64,000 bases of DNA from CAWKDG01 sp963848355. GTDB taxonomy: Bacteria > Actinomycetota > Acidimicrobiia > Acidimicrobiales > UBA8190. The position numbers and the translations under genes were made by a program. Numbering within the stretch: the first letter of the stretch is position 1; the number at the start of each line of letters is the position of its first letter. The DNA is taken from the NCBI GenBank assembly GCA_963848355.1, contig CAWKDG010000012.1, positions 2,170,001 to 2,234,000 of the forward strand, given 5' to 3'. Below the pieces are notes generated by a model, which saw nothing but the letters and a program-made list of their open reading frames with translations, had not been told where the DNA came from and made no database searches. Below are positions 19,785 to 28,279 of the stretch, in pieces.

Positions 19785-19940
19785 GCACCCTTCCTACTCC
19801 CCGTCGCGGTGCCCCGTTCCGGCTCGCCATTGTGGGGGTGTTGTGCCCGGGGGGCTCAAGTCCGGGGGCCCGATGCCGATCGTCTACTCGGACAGCCTCT
19901 GTCCCAAACCCCAGACTCCATAATCCCCAGAGTCCGAGCA

Positions 19941-19962
19941 GCCCCCACCCCTGGGTGGGGGC
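19941..19962. terminator. GC hairpin in the 200-base gap between enoyl-CoA hydratase and acetyltransferase genes
   Basis: GCCCCCACCC at 19941-19950 pairs with GGGTGGGGGC at 19953-19962, followed by TTCTC. The gap (19785-19993) lies between divergent genes, so a simple terminator is unexpected. It may attenuate the acetyltransferase transcript or mark the end of a short untranslated RNA. No other gene is seen in this gap. Confidence 0.45.
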
Positions 19963-19993
19963 TTCTCGCGTCTGTGGCTTAGGCTCGCCGGCG

Positions 19994-20626
19994 GTGGAGG
20001 CGCACCCTGGGGACCCGGCTCCGAGGACACCGGTGGTGGTGACGGCCACCGGCGCCGATCTCCCCGCCCTGACCGAGGCCCTGGCCGACGCCTTCTGGGA
20101 CGACCCCGTGATGTCGTGGATCCTGCGCGACGAGGACAGCCGGGCGCGTCGCCTGGCCCGGCTCTTCAGCGTCCAGCTCCGGGCCCACTATCTCCGGCTC
20201 GCCACCGTCTGGACCACGTCCGACCGGGCCGGCGGCGCCCTGTGGGCCCCCCCGGGTCACGCCATCATCCCGCCCACCACCATTCTCCGGTACCTCCCCG
20301 ACATGTTCCGGGCCCTCGGCCGCCACTCGATCCGGGCCGTGCGGACCCTCGATCACGTCGAGCGTCTGCACCCGAAGGAGCCGCACTGGTATCTCGGGGT
20401 GCTCGGGACGCGCACGGCCGCCCAGGGCCGGGGGATCGGTTCGGCGCTGCTCGCCCCCGTCCTCGACCGGTGCGACTCGGAAGGGGTCCCGGCGTACCTC
20501 GAGTCCTCGAAGCACGCCAACATCGCCTTCTACGGTCGGCACGGCTTCGAGGTGACGGGGGAGATCCCCCTGCCCTTCGGCGGCCCCACGGTGTGGCCCA
20601 TGTGGAGGAACCCCCGGGCGCGTTGA
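19994..20626 (+). CDS. GNAT-family N-acetyltransferase
   Basis: About 210 residues. The acetyl-CoA motif reads LGVLGTRTAAQGRGIGSALL, followed by AYLESSKHANIAFYGRHGF, as in puromycin/arylamine-type GNATs found in actinobacteria. Start is a GTG at 19994; a GTG at 20036 is an alternative. The MpaB-like gene follows after 13 bases and may be cotranscribed. Substrate unknown. Confidence 0.8.
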   Translation: MEAHPGDPAPRTPVVVTATGADLPALTEALADAFWDDPVMSWILRDEDSRARRLARLFSVQLRAHYLRLATVWTTSDRAGGALWAPPGHAIIPPTTILRYLPDMFRALGRHSIRAVRTLDHVERLHPKEPHWYLGVLGTRTAAQGRGIGSALLAPVLDRCDSEGVPAYLESSKHANIAFYGRHGFEVTGEIPLPFGGPTVWPMWRNPRAR

Positions 20627-20639
20627 GGACGGTGCCGAC

Positions 20640-21536
20640 ATGACCTCGAGCGCTTCACCGGGGTCAGCCGGTCACCCGTCGCTCGGGAGCCTCGACCCGA
20701 TGGCGGTGACCCCCCTCGGGCGCGACAGCATGCTGCGGCGGGTGGTGGCCGAGCCCGTCACCGCCCTCATGATCCAGCGCGCGCTGGTGATGGACGTGGC
20801 CCACCCCAAGGTGGCCGCCGGCGTGGAGGACCACAGCCAGTTCCGCAGCCGACCCTGGCGGCGCGCCTGGGTCACCGTCGACACCGGCCTCCGCCTGGTC
20901 TTCGGACCCACCCCGACGGCGCGCGCGGCGGCGCGTCAGATCTACGCCACCCACGATCACATCAACGGGACCGTGGCCGGCGGCGCTGACACCTACACCG
21001 CCCACGACACGGCGCTGCTGCTGTGGGTCTGGGCCACGCTGGTCGATTCGGCCGCCGTGGCCTACGAGCGTTGGGTGCGGCCGCTGTCGGGGGCCGACGG
21101 CGACGCCTACTACGCCGACATGGTGGCATTCGCCCGCTTCCTCGGCATCCCGGCCGAGATCCTCCCGGCCGACCGACCGGCGTTCGCCGACTATCTCGGG
21201 GCCATGATGGACAGCGGCCTGCTCGGCGTCGGCGAGACGGGCCGCACCCTGGCCCGGCACATCCTGTGGTTCGAGCACCGCAGCGTCCCGGCGCCGGTCG
21301 TGCGCGTCGGTCGCGTCCTGGCTGTCACCACCCTCGACCGGCGCCTCCGCGACAGTCTCGGTCTCCGACTCGATGCCGACGACGAACGCTTCGGGAGACG
21401 CCTCGACGAGATCCTGCGCACGCACTACCGCCGTCTCCCGCGGGCGCGCGCCGGGCTCCCGATGCTGTACGTCCTCCTGCGCCGACCGACGATCGGCCTG
21501 GTCCCCCGCACCCGCTCATTGCTCCATCGCCGGTGA
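20640..21536 (+). CDS. Oxygenase MpaB family protein (DUF2236)
   Basis: 298 residues. The family signatures of DUF2236 (latex-clearing/MpaB-like heme oxygenases) are visible: RRVVAEPVTALMIQRALVMDVAHPKVAAGV, HDHINGT and LLLWVWATLVDSAAVAYERWV. Conserved His residues in this family ligate heme. Substrate is unknown. Its last 21 bases overlap a convergent gene. Confidence 0.85.
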   Translation: MTSSASPGSAGHPSLGSLDPMAVTPLGRDSMLRRVVAEPVTALMIQRALVMDVAHPKVAAGVEDHSQFRSRPWRRAWVTVDTGLRLVFGPTPTARAAARQIYATHDHINGTVAGGADTYTAHDTALLLWVWATLVDSAAVAYERWVRPLSGADGDAYYADMVAFARFLGIPAEILPADRPAFADYLGAMMDSGLLGVGETGRTLARHILWFEHRSVPAPVVRVGRVLAVTTLDRRLRDSLGLRLDADDERFGRRLDEILRTHYRRLPRARAGLPMLYVLLRRPTIGLVPRTRSLLHRR

Positions 21537-22886
21537 TCTGACAGGGTCGCGGCCCGCTCCAGGGGGCCGGCGCCGCCGGGGAATGACCGTGAGCACGCCG
21601 ACGGTGGCGGCGATGAGGACGCAGAGGTGTACCTCGGCCAGACCCTCCACCGTGTGCCGCGCCACTTCCTCGCCGTCGCCGTTCCAGGCGACGAGGATGG
21701 TGACGACCCCCACGAGGCCGAGCACGATGACCGCCCGCCAGCTGTTCTCGCGCCACGCGCCGGTGACGGCGGCGGCACCGACGGCCACCACCGTCATGGG
21801 CAGCATCCACCACCACGCCGGCCAGAGCAGGTCGGACAGGGGTGAATCGACGCGCGTCGGGGCCGCGTAGAAGGTGAGACTGCCGTTGGCGAAGTTGAAG
21901 GCGCGCTCGGGGCGGGCGAGGGGCTCGGTGACGACGAACAGGGGATGGGTGACGAGCCACAGCAGATAAGCGGACTCTCCCTTGGTCACCATCCAGTGCT
22001 CGAGGGAGGTGAACCGGGGTCCGACGAGCTGCTCGGACCCCACCACGGTGGCGGCGCCGGGGCTCGGGGGGGCGGTGCGGGCGGCCACGGTGTCGATCCA
22101 CCGGGCATCGGGCATGCCGTGGGCGGCGAACCAGGCGACGCGCCGGGGGAAGGGAAAGACACGGACGTACAGGACGTGCTCCAGGTTCTGCTCCGATCGA
22201 CCGGTGTGGACGACGTCCCACCCCGTTGCTCCGGCGGCGGCCAGCAGGCTCAGGGCGAGGACGCCCATCCGCCGCGGGAAACGGCGCCGGCGGACGGCGC
22301 CGACGAGAGCGGCGGCGCCGGTGGCGAGGCCGAGCATGGCCACCGTCCACACCTGGGTGTCGCGGGTGGCGGCGAAGGCCAGGGCGGTGAGGGCCACGGC
22401 GGCCACCCGTGGCCAGGTGAGCCGGCGCGCCGCCCAGATGACGGCGGCCACGAGAAGGGCGAGGAGGCTGAGCGACAGCGACTCGGAGAGCACGGAGCGG
22501 TTCCACAGGACGATCGGTGTCGACGTGGCGAAGGCCAGGACGGTCCAGACGGCGATGAGGCGCCGCCACCCCGGGGAGACCATCCGCCCGACGGTGAAGG
22601 CGAGAAACCCCCAGGCGGCCACGGCGATCAGCGACTGCAGATCGGTGAAGGCGTAGCTCGAGTTCACCATCTTGAGGAGCAAGGGAACGACGGGCGGGCG
22701 CTGGCCGGCCCAGAAGCCCGTGCTCAGCAGGGGGTGCCCGGCGACGATGGCGTAGGACGTCGTGTCCGTCCAGATGAGCGGGGGGCCGGTGCCCTGCCAG
22801 AGGACGTAGCCGGCGAAACCGATCCAGCCGGCCCCCGCCGCCACCGGTGCAGCGAGGTCCCGACGGTCAGCGAAGGCGAGCCCCAC
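21516..22886 (-). CDS. Membrane protein resembling GT39-type glycosyltransferases (hypothetical)
   Basis: 456 residues with about ten hydrophobic helices. Its start is WIGFAGYVLWQGTGPPLIWTD and the first extracellular loop (DTTSYAIVAGHPLLSTGFWAGQRPPVVPLL) holds an acidic residue after the first helix, as in GT-C folds. The rest lacks a clear family motif. A lipid-linked sugar transferase acting outside the membrane is the most likely role, at low certainty. Confidence 0.6.
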   Translation of the reverse strand: MGLAFADRRDLAAPVAAGAGWIGFAGYVLWQGTGPPLIWTDTTSYAIVAGHPLLSTGFWAGQRPPVVPLLLKMVNSSYAFTDLQSLIAVAAWGFLAFTVGRMVSPGWRRLIAVWTVLAFATSTPIVLWNRSVLSESLSLSLLALLVAAVIWAARRLTWPRVAAVALTALAFAATRDTQVWTVAMLGLATGAAALVGAVRRRRFPRRMGVLALSLLAAAGATGWDVVHTGRSEQNLEHVLYVRVFPFPRRVAWFAAHGMPDARWIDTVAARTAPPSPGAATVVGSEQLVGPRFTSLEHWMVTKGESAYLLWLVTHPLFVVTEPLARPERAFNFANGSLTFYAAPTRVDSPLSDLLWPAWWWMLPMTVVAVGAAAVTGAWRENSWRAVIVLGLVGVVTILVAWNGDGEEVARHTVEGLAEVHLCVLIAATVGVLTVIPRRRRPPGAGRDPVRSPAMEQ

Positions 22887-22934
22887 CCGTGTCCCCGTGA
22901 CCCACCACGGAGGACGAGGCTACGGCAGCGGCTG

Positions 22935-23822
22935 TTAGTGCAGCCTCCATACGTCGGAGAAGACGTATCCCGAGTTCTTCAGGGGCGAGACCTCGGCCAG
23001 GGCCTGCGCCGGGCCGGCCTTCCTCTCGATGCCCGAGTCCTCCCAGTATCCGTCGGAGATCGGACCCGAGCTCTGGGCGTTGGCCGCCGTTGCCTCGGTG
23101 AACAGGATCTTCGTGTAGTTGGCCAGCGGGAAATAGGTGTGGGTGCCGAAGTGCGACGGTGACTCGGCGATCCATTCCGCCGACGTGCGGCCGCAGGCGA
23201 AGCCGGTGGGGCAGGACTCCACCTCGGTCTCGCTGTTGGCGTGACCCGTCGTCAGGTCGGTGACGGTGATGAGGAACTGATCGGTGGTGGCCGAGTAGAC
23301 GACGTCGGCGTAGATCTGGTCGCCGGCGCTGATGGAGAACATCGGCTGGACGGCATCGGACGGGAACATCTCGTAGAAGGCGCTGTAGTGGGGGACCCCG
23401 TTCACGCACTGGGCCGACGACCCCCCCTGCTCGACCGACTGGTCGACGGCGGGCTCAGTGGAGGGCCACCCGTCGAACCCGACCCAGAACAGCGTCCAGG
23501 CATCGGCCTTCGGGCAGGTGACGGCGGGCTCGGTCCACTCGGCACTGACCTGGGTGAAGGCGCCGTTGTCGCCGTATTCGGGGTAGGCGACATAGCCCGA
23601 CCAGTTGGGCGAGGTGATCACGCCGGGCGCCACCTGGCCGGCGCGGGCGGCGCGGCCGACGGCGGTCTTCCGGTCGGCGTGGGCGCGGCCCGGCGCGGCG
23701 CCGGCCGTGAGGGGTCTCGCCACCACGACGACGACGGCGGTGAGGAGAATGGCGACGCAGAGAACGACGGTGGGGCCCCAACCCCGTTCCGTCATCGGTG
23801 TGCTGTCGCCTCGTGTCGTCAT
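22935..23822 (-). CDS. Secreted G1 (eqolisin) family glutamic peptidase-like protein
   Basis: About 295 residues with an N-terminal signal/anchor helix (VVLCVAILLTAVVVVVARPL). The mature domain has G1 peptidase landmarks: NWSGYVAYPEYG, TLFWVGFDGWPS, VEQGG with the catalytic-type Gln, HYSAFYEMFP, and SAEWIAESPSH with the catalytic-type Glu. G1 peptidases work at acidic pH, which would suit an acidic habitat, but this is inference. Several ATG codons are available; I use 23822 and 23795 is also plausible. Confidence 0.82.
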   Translation of the reverse strand: MTTRGDSTPMTERGWGPTVVLCVAILLTAVVVVVARPLTAGAAPGRAHADRKTAVGRAARAGQVAPGVITSPNWSGYVAYPEYGDNGAFTQVSAEWTEPAVTCPKADAWTLFWVGFDGWPSTEPAVDQSVEQGGSSAQCVNGVPHYSAFYEMFPSDAVQPMFSISAGDQIYADVVYSATTDQFLITVTDLTTGHANSETEVESCPTGFACGRTSAEWIAESPSHFGTHTYFPLANYTKILFTEATAANAQSSGPISDGYWEDSGIERKAGPAQALAEVSPLKNSGYVFSDVWRLH

Positions 23823-23988
23823 CGTCTCGAACCACACGTGGCGTTCTGCTCCCCCGGAGAGTGGATGTTCCGTGCCTGGCGACAGACCGGACCCTGCCCA
23901 ACACAGACTGCGGGAGCGGCGCCAATGCCTCCCCTCCGCCCGGTCAACACTCGGCCAAATCAGGCACGGCGGCGTCTACCGTGGGTCG

Positions 23989-24699
23989 ATGGCGGCCCGG
24001 AGCGAATGGGAGGAGGAAGCGGGCAACTGGATCCGGTGGGCCCGGACCGAGGGCCACGACGCCTACTGGTCCTACCGTCGCCCCTTCCTGGAGGCGATCG
24101 TCCCGCCGCCCGGCATCAGGACCGTCGAGGTGGGCTGCGGGGAGGGTCGGGTCACGCGCGACCTGCGTGACCGCGGCCATCGGACCGTGGCCCTCGACCT
24201 GTCACCGACGCTGCTCGGGCACGCCCGGCAGTCTGATCCCGGCGGGTCCTATCTGCGGGCCGACGCCGCCGCCCTGCCCCTGGCCGCCGCCAGCTGCGAC
24301 CTCGTCGTCGCCTACAACTCGCTCATGGACATCGACGCCATGGAGGCGGCGGTGGCCGAAGCGTCGCGCATCCTCGTGAGCGGCGGGCGTTTCTGTCTCT
24401 GCGTCACCCATCCGATGGCCAACACCGGTCACTTCGACGGTCCCGCACCGGACGCCCCCTTCGTGGCCACGGGCACCTACTTCGGCCGCCGGCGTTTCGA
24501 AGCCGTCGAGGCGCGCGCCGGCCTCACCATGACGTTCCGCGGCTGGAGTTACGCCCTCGAGGACTACTCCCGGGCGCTCGAGCGGGCCGGCCTCGTGATC
24601 GAGTGCATCCGCGAGCCGGTACCCGAGGCGCCGACGCCGCCGCTCGAGCGCTGGCGGCGCGTGCCGATGTTCCTCCACATCAGAGCGGTGAAGCCGTGA
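23989..24699 (+). CDS. SAM-dependent class I methyltransferase
   Basis: 236 residues with motif I TVEVGCGEGRVTRDL, motif II/acidic VALDLSPT and AAALPLAAASCDLVVAYNSL, the UbiE/Methyltransf_11 pattern. The C-terminal half (GHFDGPAPDAPFVATGTYF) is typical of small actinobacterial methyltransferases of unknown substrate. Start ATG at 23989. It ends just upstream of the cobalamin riboswitch and is not part of that operon. Confidence 0.82.
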   Translation: MAARSEWEEEAGNWIRWARTEGHDAYWSYRRPFLEAIVPPPGIRTVEVGCGEGRVTRDLRDRGHRTVALDLSPTLLGHARQSDPGGSYLRADAAALPLAAASCDLVVAYNSLMDIDAMEAAVAEASRILVSGGRFCLCVTHPMANTGHFDGPAPDAPFVATGTYFGRRRFEAVEARAGLTMTFRGWSYALEDYSRALERAGLVIECIREPVPEAPTPPLERWRRVPMFLHIRAVKP

Positions 24700-24744
24700 G
24701 TCGCCCCCTGACCACCGAATCGGTGGCACCGACGGCGACGACGT

Positions 24745-24880
24745 GGGTAAGGTGTCGCCGGCGGCGCAAAATCGTCGCCCGCTGTCGATCAGGGGAAGTC
24801 CGGTCAAAGTCCGGCGCTGGCCCGCAACCGTAGACGGGGACACTGTCCTCGTAAGCCGGGATACCTGCCGATGGTGGCTC
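24745..24880 (+). promoter_or_regulatory. Cobalamin riboswitch
   Basis: The conserved core of the B12 riboswitch family is visible: GGGGAAGTCCGGTCAAAGTC around 24792-24811, then GGCGCTGGCCCGCAACCGTA, then the 3' element AAGCCGGGATACCTGCC at about 24853-24870. The element lies about 90 bases before the first gene of the putative B12 uptake operon. Edges are approximate. In this family, binding of a corrinoid usually shuts off the downstream uptake genes. Confidence 0.9.
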
Positions 24881-24921
24881 CTAATCAACCGTCGAGAGGC
24901 ACGGTGACTGGGACCCGTCTG

Positions 24922-24965
24922 GGCGCCAGTTTGCGCCTCCCGGGCCTCCGGTACCCGGGAGAGGA
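24922..24965 (+). promoter_or_regulatory. Riboswitch expression platform: ribosome-binding-site hairpin
   Basis: Two overlapping helices are possible. GGCGC (24922-24926) can pair with GCGCC (24933-24937). CTCCCGGG (24937-24944) can pair with CCCGGGAG (24954-24961). The second hairpin buries the start of the purine-rich ribosome binding site GGGAGAGGAAG just before the ATG at 24972. They share a base, so they could be mutually exclusive. There is no U run, so translational control is more likely than termination. Confidence 0.6.
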
Positions 24966-24971
24966 AGCATC

Positions 24972-26084
24972 ATGTCGTCATTCGTTCGGCGGGCATCCGC
25001 CGCCGGTCTCCTGATCCTGGCAGCAGCAGTGGGCACGACCGTGCCAGCGTCGGCGTCGCCGGCCCGAGCGTCGGTTGCGCCGGCGGGATCAGCTGGTGCG
25101 GCGCAGGTCGGCGCCGGCTGGATCGGACGTCAGTTGAGCCCCGGGGGGGACATCATCACCGCCGGTAAGGCCGATCCGAGCGCGACGGTGCAGGCCGTGC
25201 TCGCTTTCGCGGCCTCGGGCGTCGGCGGCCACAAGGCCGATGCCGCCATCACGTGGCTGAAGAAGCATTTCGAGTCGTACGTCAGTCCCGGTGGCGTCGA
25301 CGACGCCGGATCGCTGGCCTACGTCATCCTGGCGGCGCAGGCCATGGGCGACAATCCGAAGGAGTTCGGGGGGACGGGCGCGTCGAACAACCTGGTGCAG
25401 CGTCTGGTGAACACGCAACGGACGACGGGGTCCGACGCCGGACTGTTCGGCGCCCAGGATCCAACCTACGACGGAGCCTTCCGCCAGGGCCTGTCGCTGA
25501 TGGCCCTGGCCAATGCGGGGATGTCCAACGCGGCCGGCGTGACGTGGCTCCAGGATCAGCAGTGCAGCGATGGCGGGTGGGAGTCGTACCGATCGGATCT
25601 GGGGACACCGTGCCCTGCGCCCGACCCCGGTACCTTCACCGGGCCCGACACCAACTCGACGTCGCTGGCCACCGAGGGCCTGGTGGCCCAGGGTGCGGTG
25701 GATACCACCGAGAACCATGCCATCACCACCTTCTTCGAGTCGGCCCAGAACACCGACGGGGGCTTCGGGCTCATCGGTGCCTCCAGCCAGTCACCCGATC
25801 CGGACTCCACCGGCGAGGTCATCCAGGCGCTGGTGGCCCTGGGCCAGCTCACCAACCCGGCCTTCACCCAGAGCGGGGGGACGCCCCCGACGGCCCTCGA
25901 GACGTTCCAGCTCGGGTGTTCGGCCAAGGCGAGCCACCGGGGCGCGTACATCTTCCCGGGGGAGAAGGGACCGAACATGCTCGCCTCCGTGCAGGCCGTT
26001 CCCGGTGCGGCCGAAGTGGCGTTCCCCCTCGAGGCGCAGACACTGCGGCCCGGTCTGCCCAGGCTGACGTGCCCGTCGAGCTGA
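24972..26084 (+). CDS. Secreted alpha/alpha-barrel (prenyltransferase-repeat-like) protein, putative cobalamin-binding
   Basis: 370 residues with a clear signal peptide (about residues 1-28, ending PASASPARA). The mature protein has repeated helical segments of the squalene-cyclase/prenyltransferase type, for example ATVQAVLAFAASGVG, AITWLKKHFESYV, GSLAYVILAAQAMG, RQGLSLMALANAG, ATEGLVAQGAV and DSTGEVIQALVALG, with QCSDGGWESY and NTDGGFGL turns. Eukaryotic transcobalamin and intrinsic factor use the same alpha6/alpha6 barrel to hold B12. The gene is the first under a cobalamin riboswitch and heads an ECF transporter operon. I infer an extracellular corrinoid-capturing role. No catalytic DxDD motif is seen, so it is not a cyclase. 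Confidence 0.75.
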   Translation: MSSFVRRASAAGLLILAAAVGTTVPASASPARASVAPAGSAGAAQVGAGWIGRQLSPGGDIITAGKADPSATVQAVLAFAASGVGGHKADAAITWLKKHFESYVSPGGVDDAGSLAYVILAAQAMGDNPKEFGGTGASNNLVQRLVNTQRTTGSDAGLFGAQDPTYDGAFRQGLSLMALANAGMSNAAGVTWLQDQQCSDGGWESYRSDLGTPCPAPDPGTFTGPDTNSTSLATEGLVAQGAVDTTENHAITTFFESAQNTDGGFGLIGASSQSPDPDSTGEVIQALVALGQLTNPAFTQSGGTPPTALETFQLGCSAKASHRGAYIFPGEKGPNMLASVQAVPGAAEVAFPLEAQTLRPGLPRLTCPSS

Positions 26085-27013
26085 GGGCCCGGCTCGCCGT
26101 CGCCGTGTCGGTGGTGGCGGTGACGGCGGCCGGTCTGGTCGTGTCGATGGGCTCGGCCACCGTGGCGAGCGCCAACCCCATCGGCGATTGCAGCACCACG
26201 ACAGGGGTGATCGTCGTCGTCGATTTCACCCATTGGGGCGGCGACATCGAACGCGGGTGCGACGCCACCATCACCAACGGGTACCACGCCCTCCATGCGG
26301 CCGGGTATACGACAGCGGGTGACACGCAGGACGGACCGGGCTTCGTCTGTCGCATCGACGACGACCCGCCGCCGGCCGACGAATCCTGCATCACGACCCC
26401 TCCGCCGGATGCCTACTGGGCGTACTGGCACGCCGACGTCGGCCAGGACACATGGACCTACAGCCAGCAGGGTGCGATGAGTTACCGACCCCCACCGGGC
26501 AGCGTCGACGCGTGGACGTTCGGATCGACCGACATCGGCCCCGACGGGCAGCCGACGTTCTCACCGAGCTCGGTACGGGCCACCAACACCTCGGGGTCGG
26601 GCACCACCACGAGCACGGCACCCACGACCACGGCACCGACGACCACGGTGCCGACGAGTACCGCCCCCCAAGGTTCTCCGGGCCCGTCCTCGCCGAGCCC
26701 CGGCGCAGGACCGTCCCCGGCGTCGGGCGCGTCCTCGTCGTCGAGGACGGACGTGGGCACGACGGGCCCAGGCTCACACGCGGTCTCGTCCACCACCACA
26801 CCGCGTCCGACGACACCCACGACGTCGGCCACCAGCTCGGCGCCCCGGGGGCAGGGTCGATCATCGACGTCGAGGATCGTCGATGCCGCGCCGGTGGCGA
26901 GCGAGGGGCAGACAGCGGGATCGCCCGCACCCGTTCTCGCTGGTGCCGGCGTCGTCCTGGCTCTGGCCGCGGCCGCCTGTGTCGTGGCGTGGCGTCGGCG
27001 CCGAGCCGGCTGA
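26069..27013 (+). CDS. Cell-surface DUF4430-like protein with Thr/Pro/Ser stalk and C-terminal anchor, putative cobalamin-binding partner
   Basis: 314 residues from a GTG that overlaps the previous stop by 16 bases. A signal peptide (VAVTAAGLVVSMGSATVASA) precedes a compact domain of about 120 residues. It contains GVIVVVDFTHWGG, NGYHALHAAGYTTAGD, four cysteines (including FVCRIDDDP and SCITTPP) and YWAYWHADVGQDTWTYS ending in DAWTFG. This aromatic pattern resembles the DUF4430 beta domain found at the C-terminus of transcobalamins. A low-complexity Thr/Pro/Ser stalk of about 130 residues leads to a C-terminal helix (VLAGAGVVLALAAAACVVAW) and a basic tail (RRRRAG), so it should be anchored in the membrane and project outwards. 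Function is inferred from context. Confidence 0.72.
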   Translation: MPVELRARLAVAVSVVAVTAAGLVVSMGSATVASANPIGDCSTTTGVIVVVDFTHWGGDIERGCDATITNGYHALHAAGYTTAGDTQDGPGFVCRIDDDPPPADESCITTPPPDAYWAYWHADVGQDTWTYSQQGAMSYRPPPGSVDAWTFGSTDIGPDGQPTFSPSSVRATNTSGSGTTTSTAPTTTAPTTTVPTSTAPQGSPGPSSPSPGAGPSPASGASSSSRTDVGTTGPGSHAVSSTTTPRPTTPTTSATSSAPRGQGRSSTSRIVDAAPVASEGQTAGSPAPVLAGAGVVLALAAAACVVAWRRRRAG

Positions 27014-27016
27014 CCG

Positions 27017-28279
27017 GTGTCCGCCGTCTCAACTCTTCGCGAGACGTTGGAGGACGGCCACCGGGTGCCACGCACCCTTCATCCCGTGGCCTGGTGGATC
27101 TGGGCCGTCGGGTTGGCGGCGGCCGTCAGTCACACCACCAATCCCATCCTGCTGTTCCTGGTCCTCGGGGTGCTGGCGCTGGTGGTGGCCAACCGTCGCA
27201 CCGACGCGCCGTGGGCCCGGGCCTTCAAGTACTACCTGTTCCTCGCCCTCACCGTCGTGGCCATCCGTGTCGTCTTCCGATCGGTCTTCGGCGGTGACGT
27301 CGAGACCCACGGTGTGACGGTGCTCTTCACCTTGCCCCACGTCCCCCTGCCGTCGTGGGCCAGCGGGGTGCAACTCGGCGGCCCCGTCACCCTCGAAGGC
27401 ACGGTCGGGGCATTGGATGATGGTCTGCGACTGGCAACACTGCTGTGCTGTCTCGGTGCCGCCAACACATTGGCCAATCCGAAGCGGGCGCTGCGTGTCC
27501 TGCCCGGGGCCCTCTACGAGCTCGGAGTGGCGGTGGTGGTGTCGTTGAGTGTGGCCCCGCAACTGGTGGAGAGTGTGCAGAGGGTCCGCCGGGCCCGCAA
27601 ACTCCGGGGAGGGGCGTCGGGTGGCTTCCACGCCCTGCGGAGCATCGCCATCCCGGTGCTCGAGGACTCGCTGGAGCGTTCCCTGCGGCTGGCGGCGGCG
27701 ATGGACTCGCGCGGCTACGGCCGCACCGGGCGGGCGTCACCGCGAACCCGGCGGACCACCGGCGTGCTCATGATCACGGGCATGTGCGGCCTCTGTGTGG
27801 GCGCCTACGGCCTCCTCGACGGCTCGTCTCTGGGCGTGGGTGCGATCCCCGCCTTCGCCGGAGGCACCGTGCTGTGCTGCCTCGGTCTGCTCCTCGGGGG
27901 CCGCCAGGTGCGCCGCAGTCGGTACCGACCGGATCCGTGGGAGGCGCCGGAATGGACGGTGGCGCTGTGCGGGATGTGTCCGGCCCTGATCCTGGTGGCC
28001 GGAATCGGCGTCAGCGCCACGGGCCTCTCCCCGTCGACCGATCCCCTCGCCTGGCCGACGTTCCCCCTCGTTCCCGCCCTGGCCATTCTCGTGGCCGCCG
28101 TCGCCGGTTTCGCCGCCCCGCCGGTGCTTCGTTCGCAGGCGCCGCCCACCCCGTCGGCCGGTGCCCGGGCCCCCGCGACGACCGATGCGCCGACCGGTGC
28201 GCCGACCGGTGCGCTCACCGAGCCTGTCGCTGTCTCTCTGGGCCCACGGTCATCGCGCCGAGCCGGAGTGACGCCGTGA
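27017..28279 (+). CDS. ECF transporter transmembrane (T) component, CbiQ/EcfT-like
   Basis: 420 residues. The N-terminal half is a CbiQ/EcfT domain with helices and coupling-helix signatures: FHALRSIAIPVLEDSLERSLRLAAAMDSRGYG contains the second Ala-Arg-Gly-type motif, and VQRVRRARKLRGG the first. The C-terminal half adds more hydrophobic helices and a Pro/Ala/Thr-rich tail, making it longer than a typical EcfT. It couples the S component to the ATPases. The stop overlaps the ATPase start. Confidence 0.85.
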   Translation: MSAVSTLRETLEDGHRVPRTLHPVAWWIWAVGLAAAVSHTTNPILLFLVLGVLALVVANRRTDAPWARAFKYYLFLALTVVAIRVVFRSVFGGDVETHGVTVLFTLPHVPLPSWASGVQLGGPVTLEGTVGALDDGLRLATLLCCLGAANTLANPKRALRVLPGALYELGVAVVVSLSVAPQLVESVQRVRRARKLRGGASGGFHALRSIAIPVLEDSLERSLRLAAAMDSRGYGRTGRASPRTRRTTGVLMITGMCGLCVGAYGLLDGSSLGVGAIPAFAGGTVLCCLGLLLGGRQVRRSRYRPDPWEAPEWTVALCGMCPALILVAGIGVSATGLSPSTDPLAWPTFPLVPALAILVAAVAGFAAPPVLRSQAPPTPSAGARAPATTDAPTGAPTGALTEPVAVSLGPRSSRRAGVTP

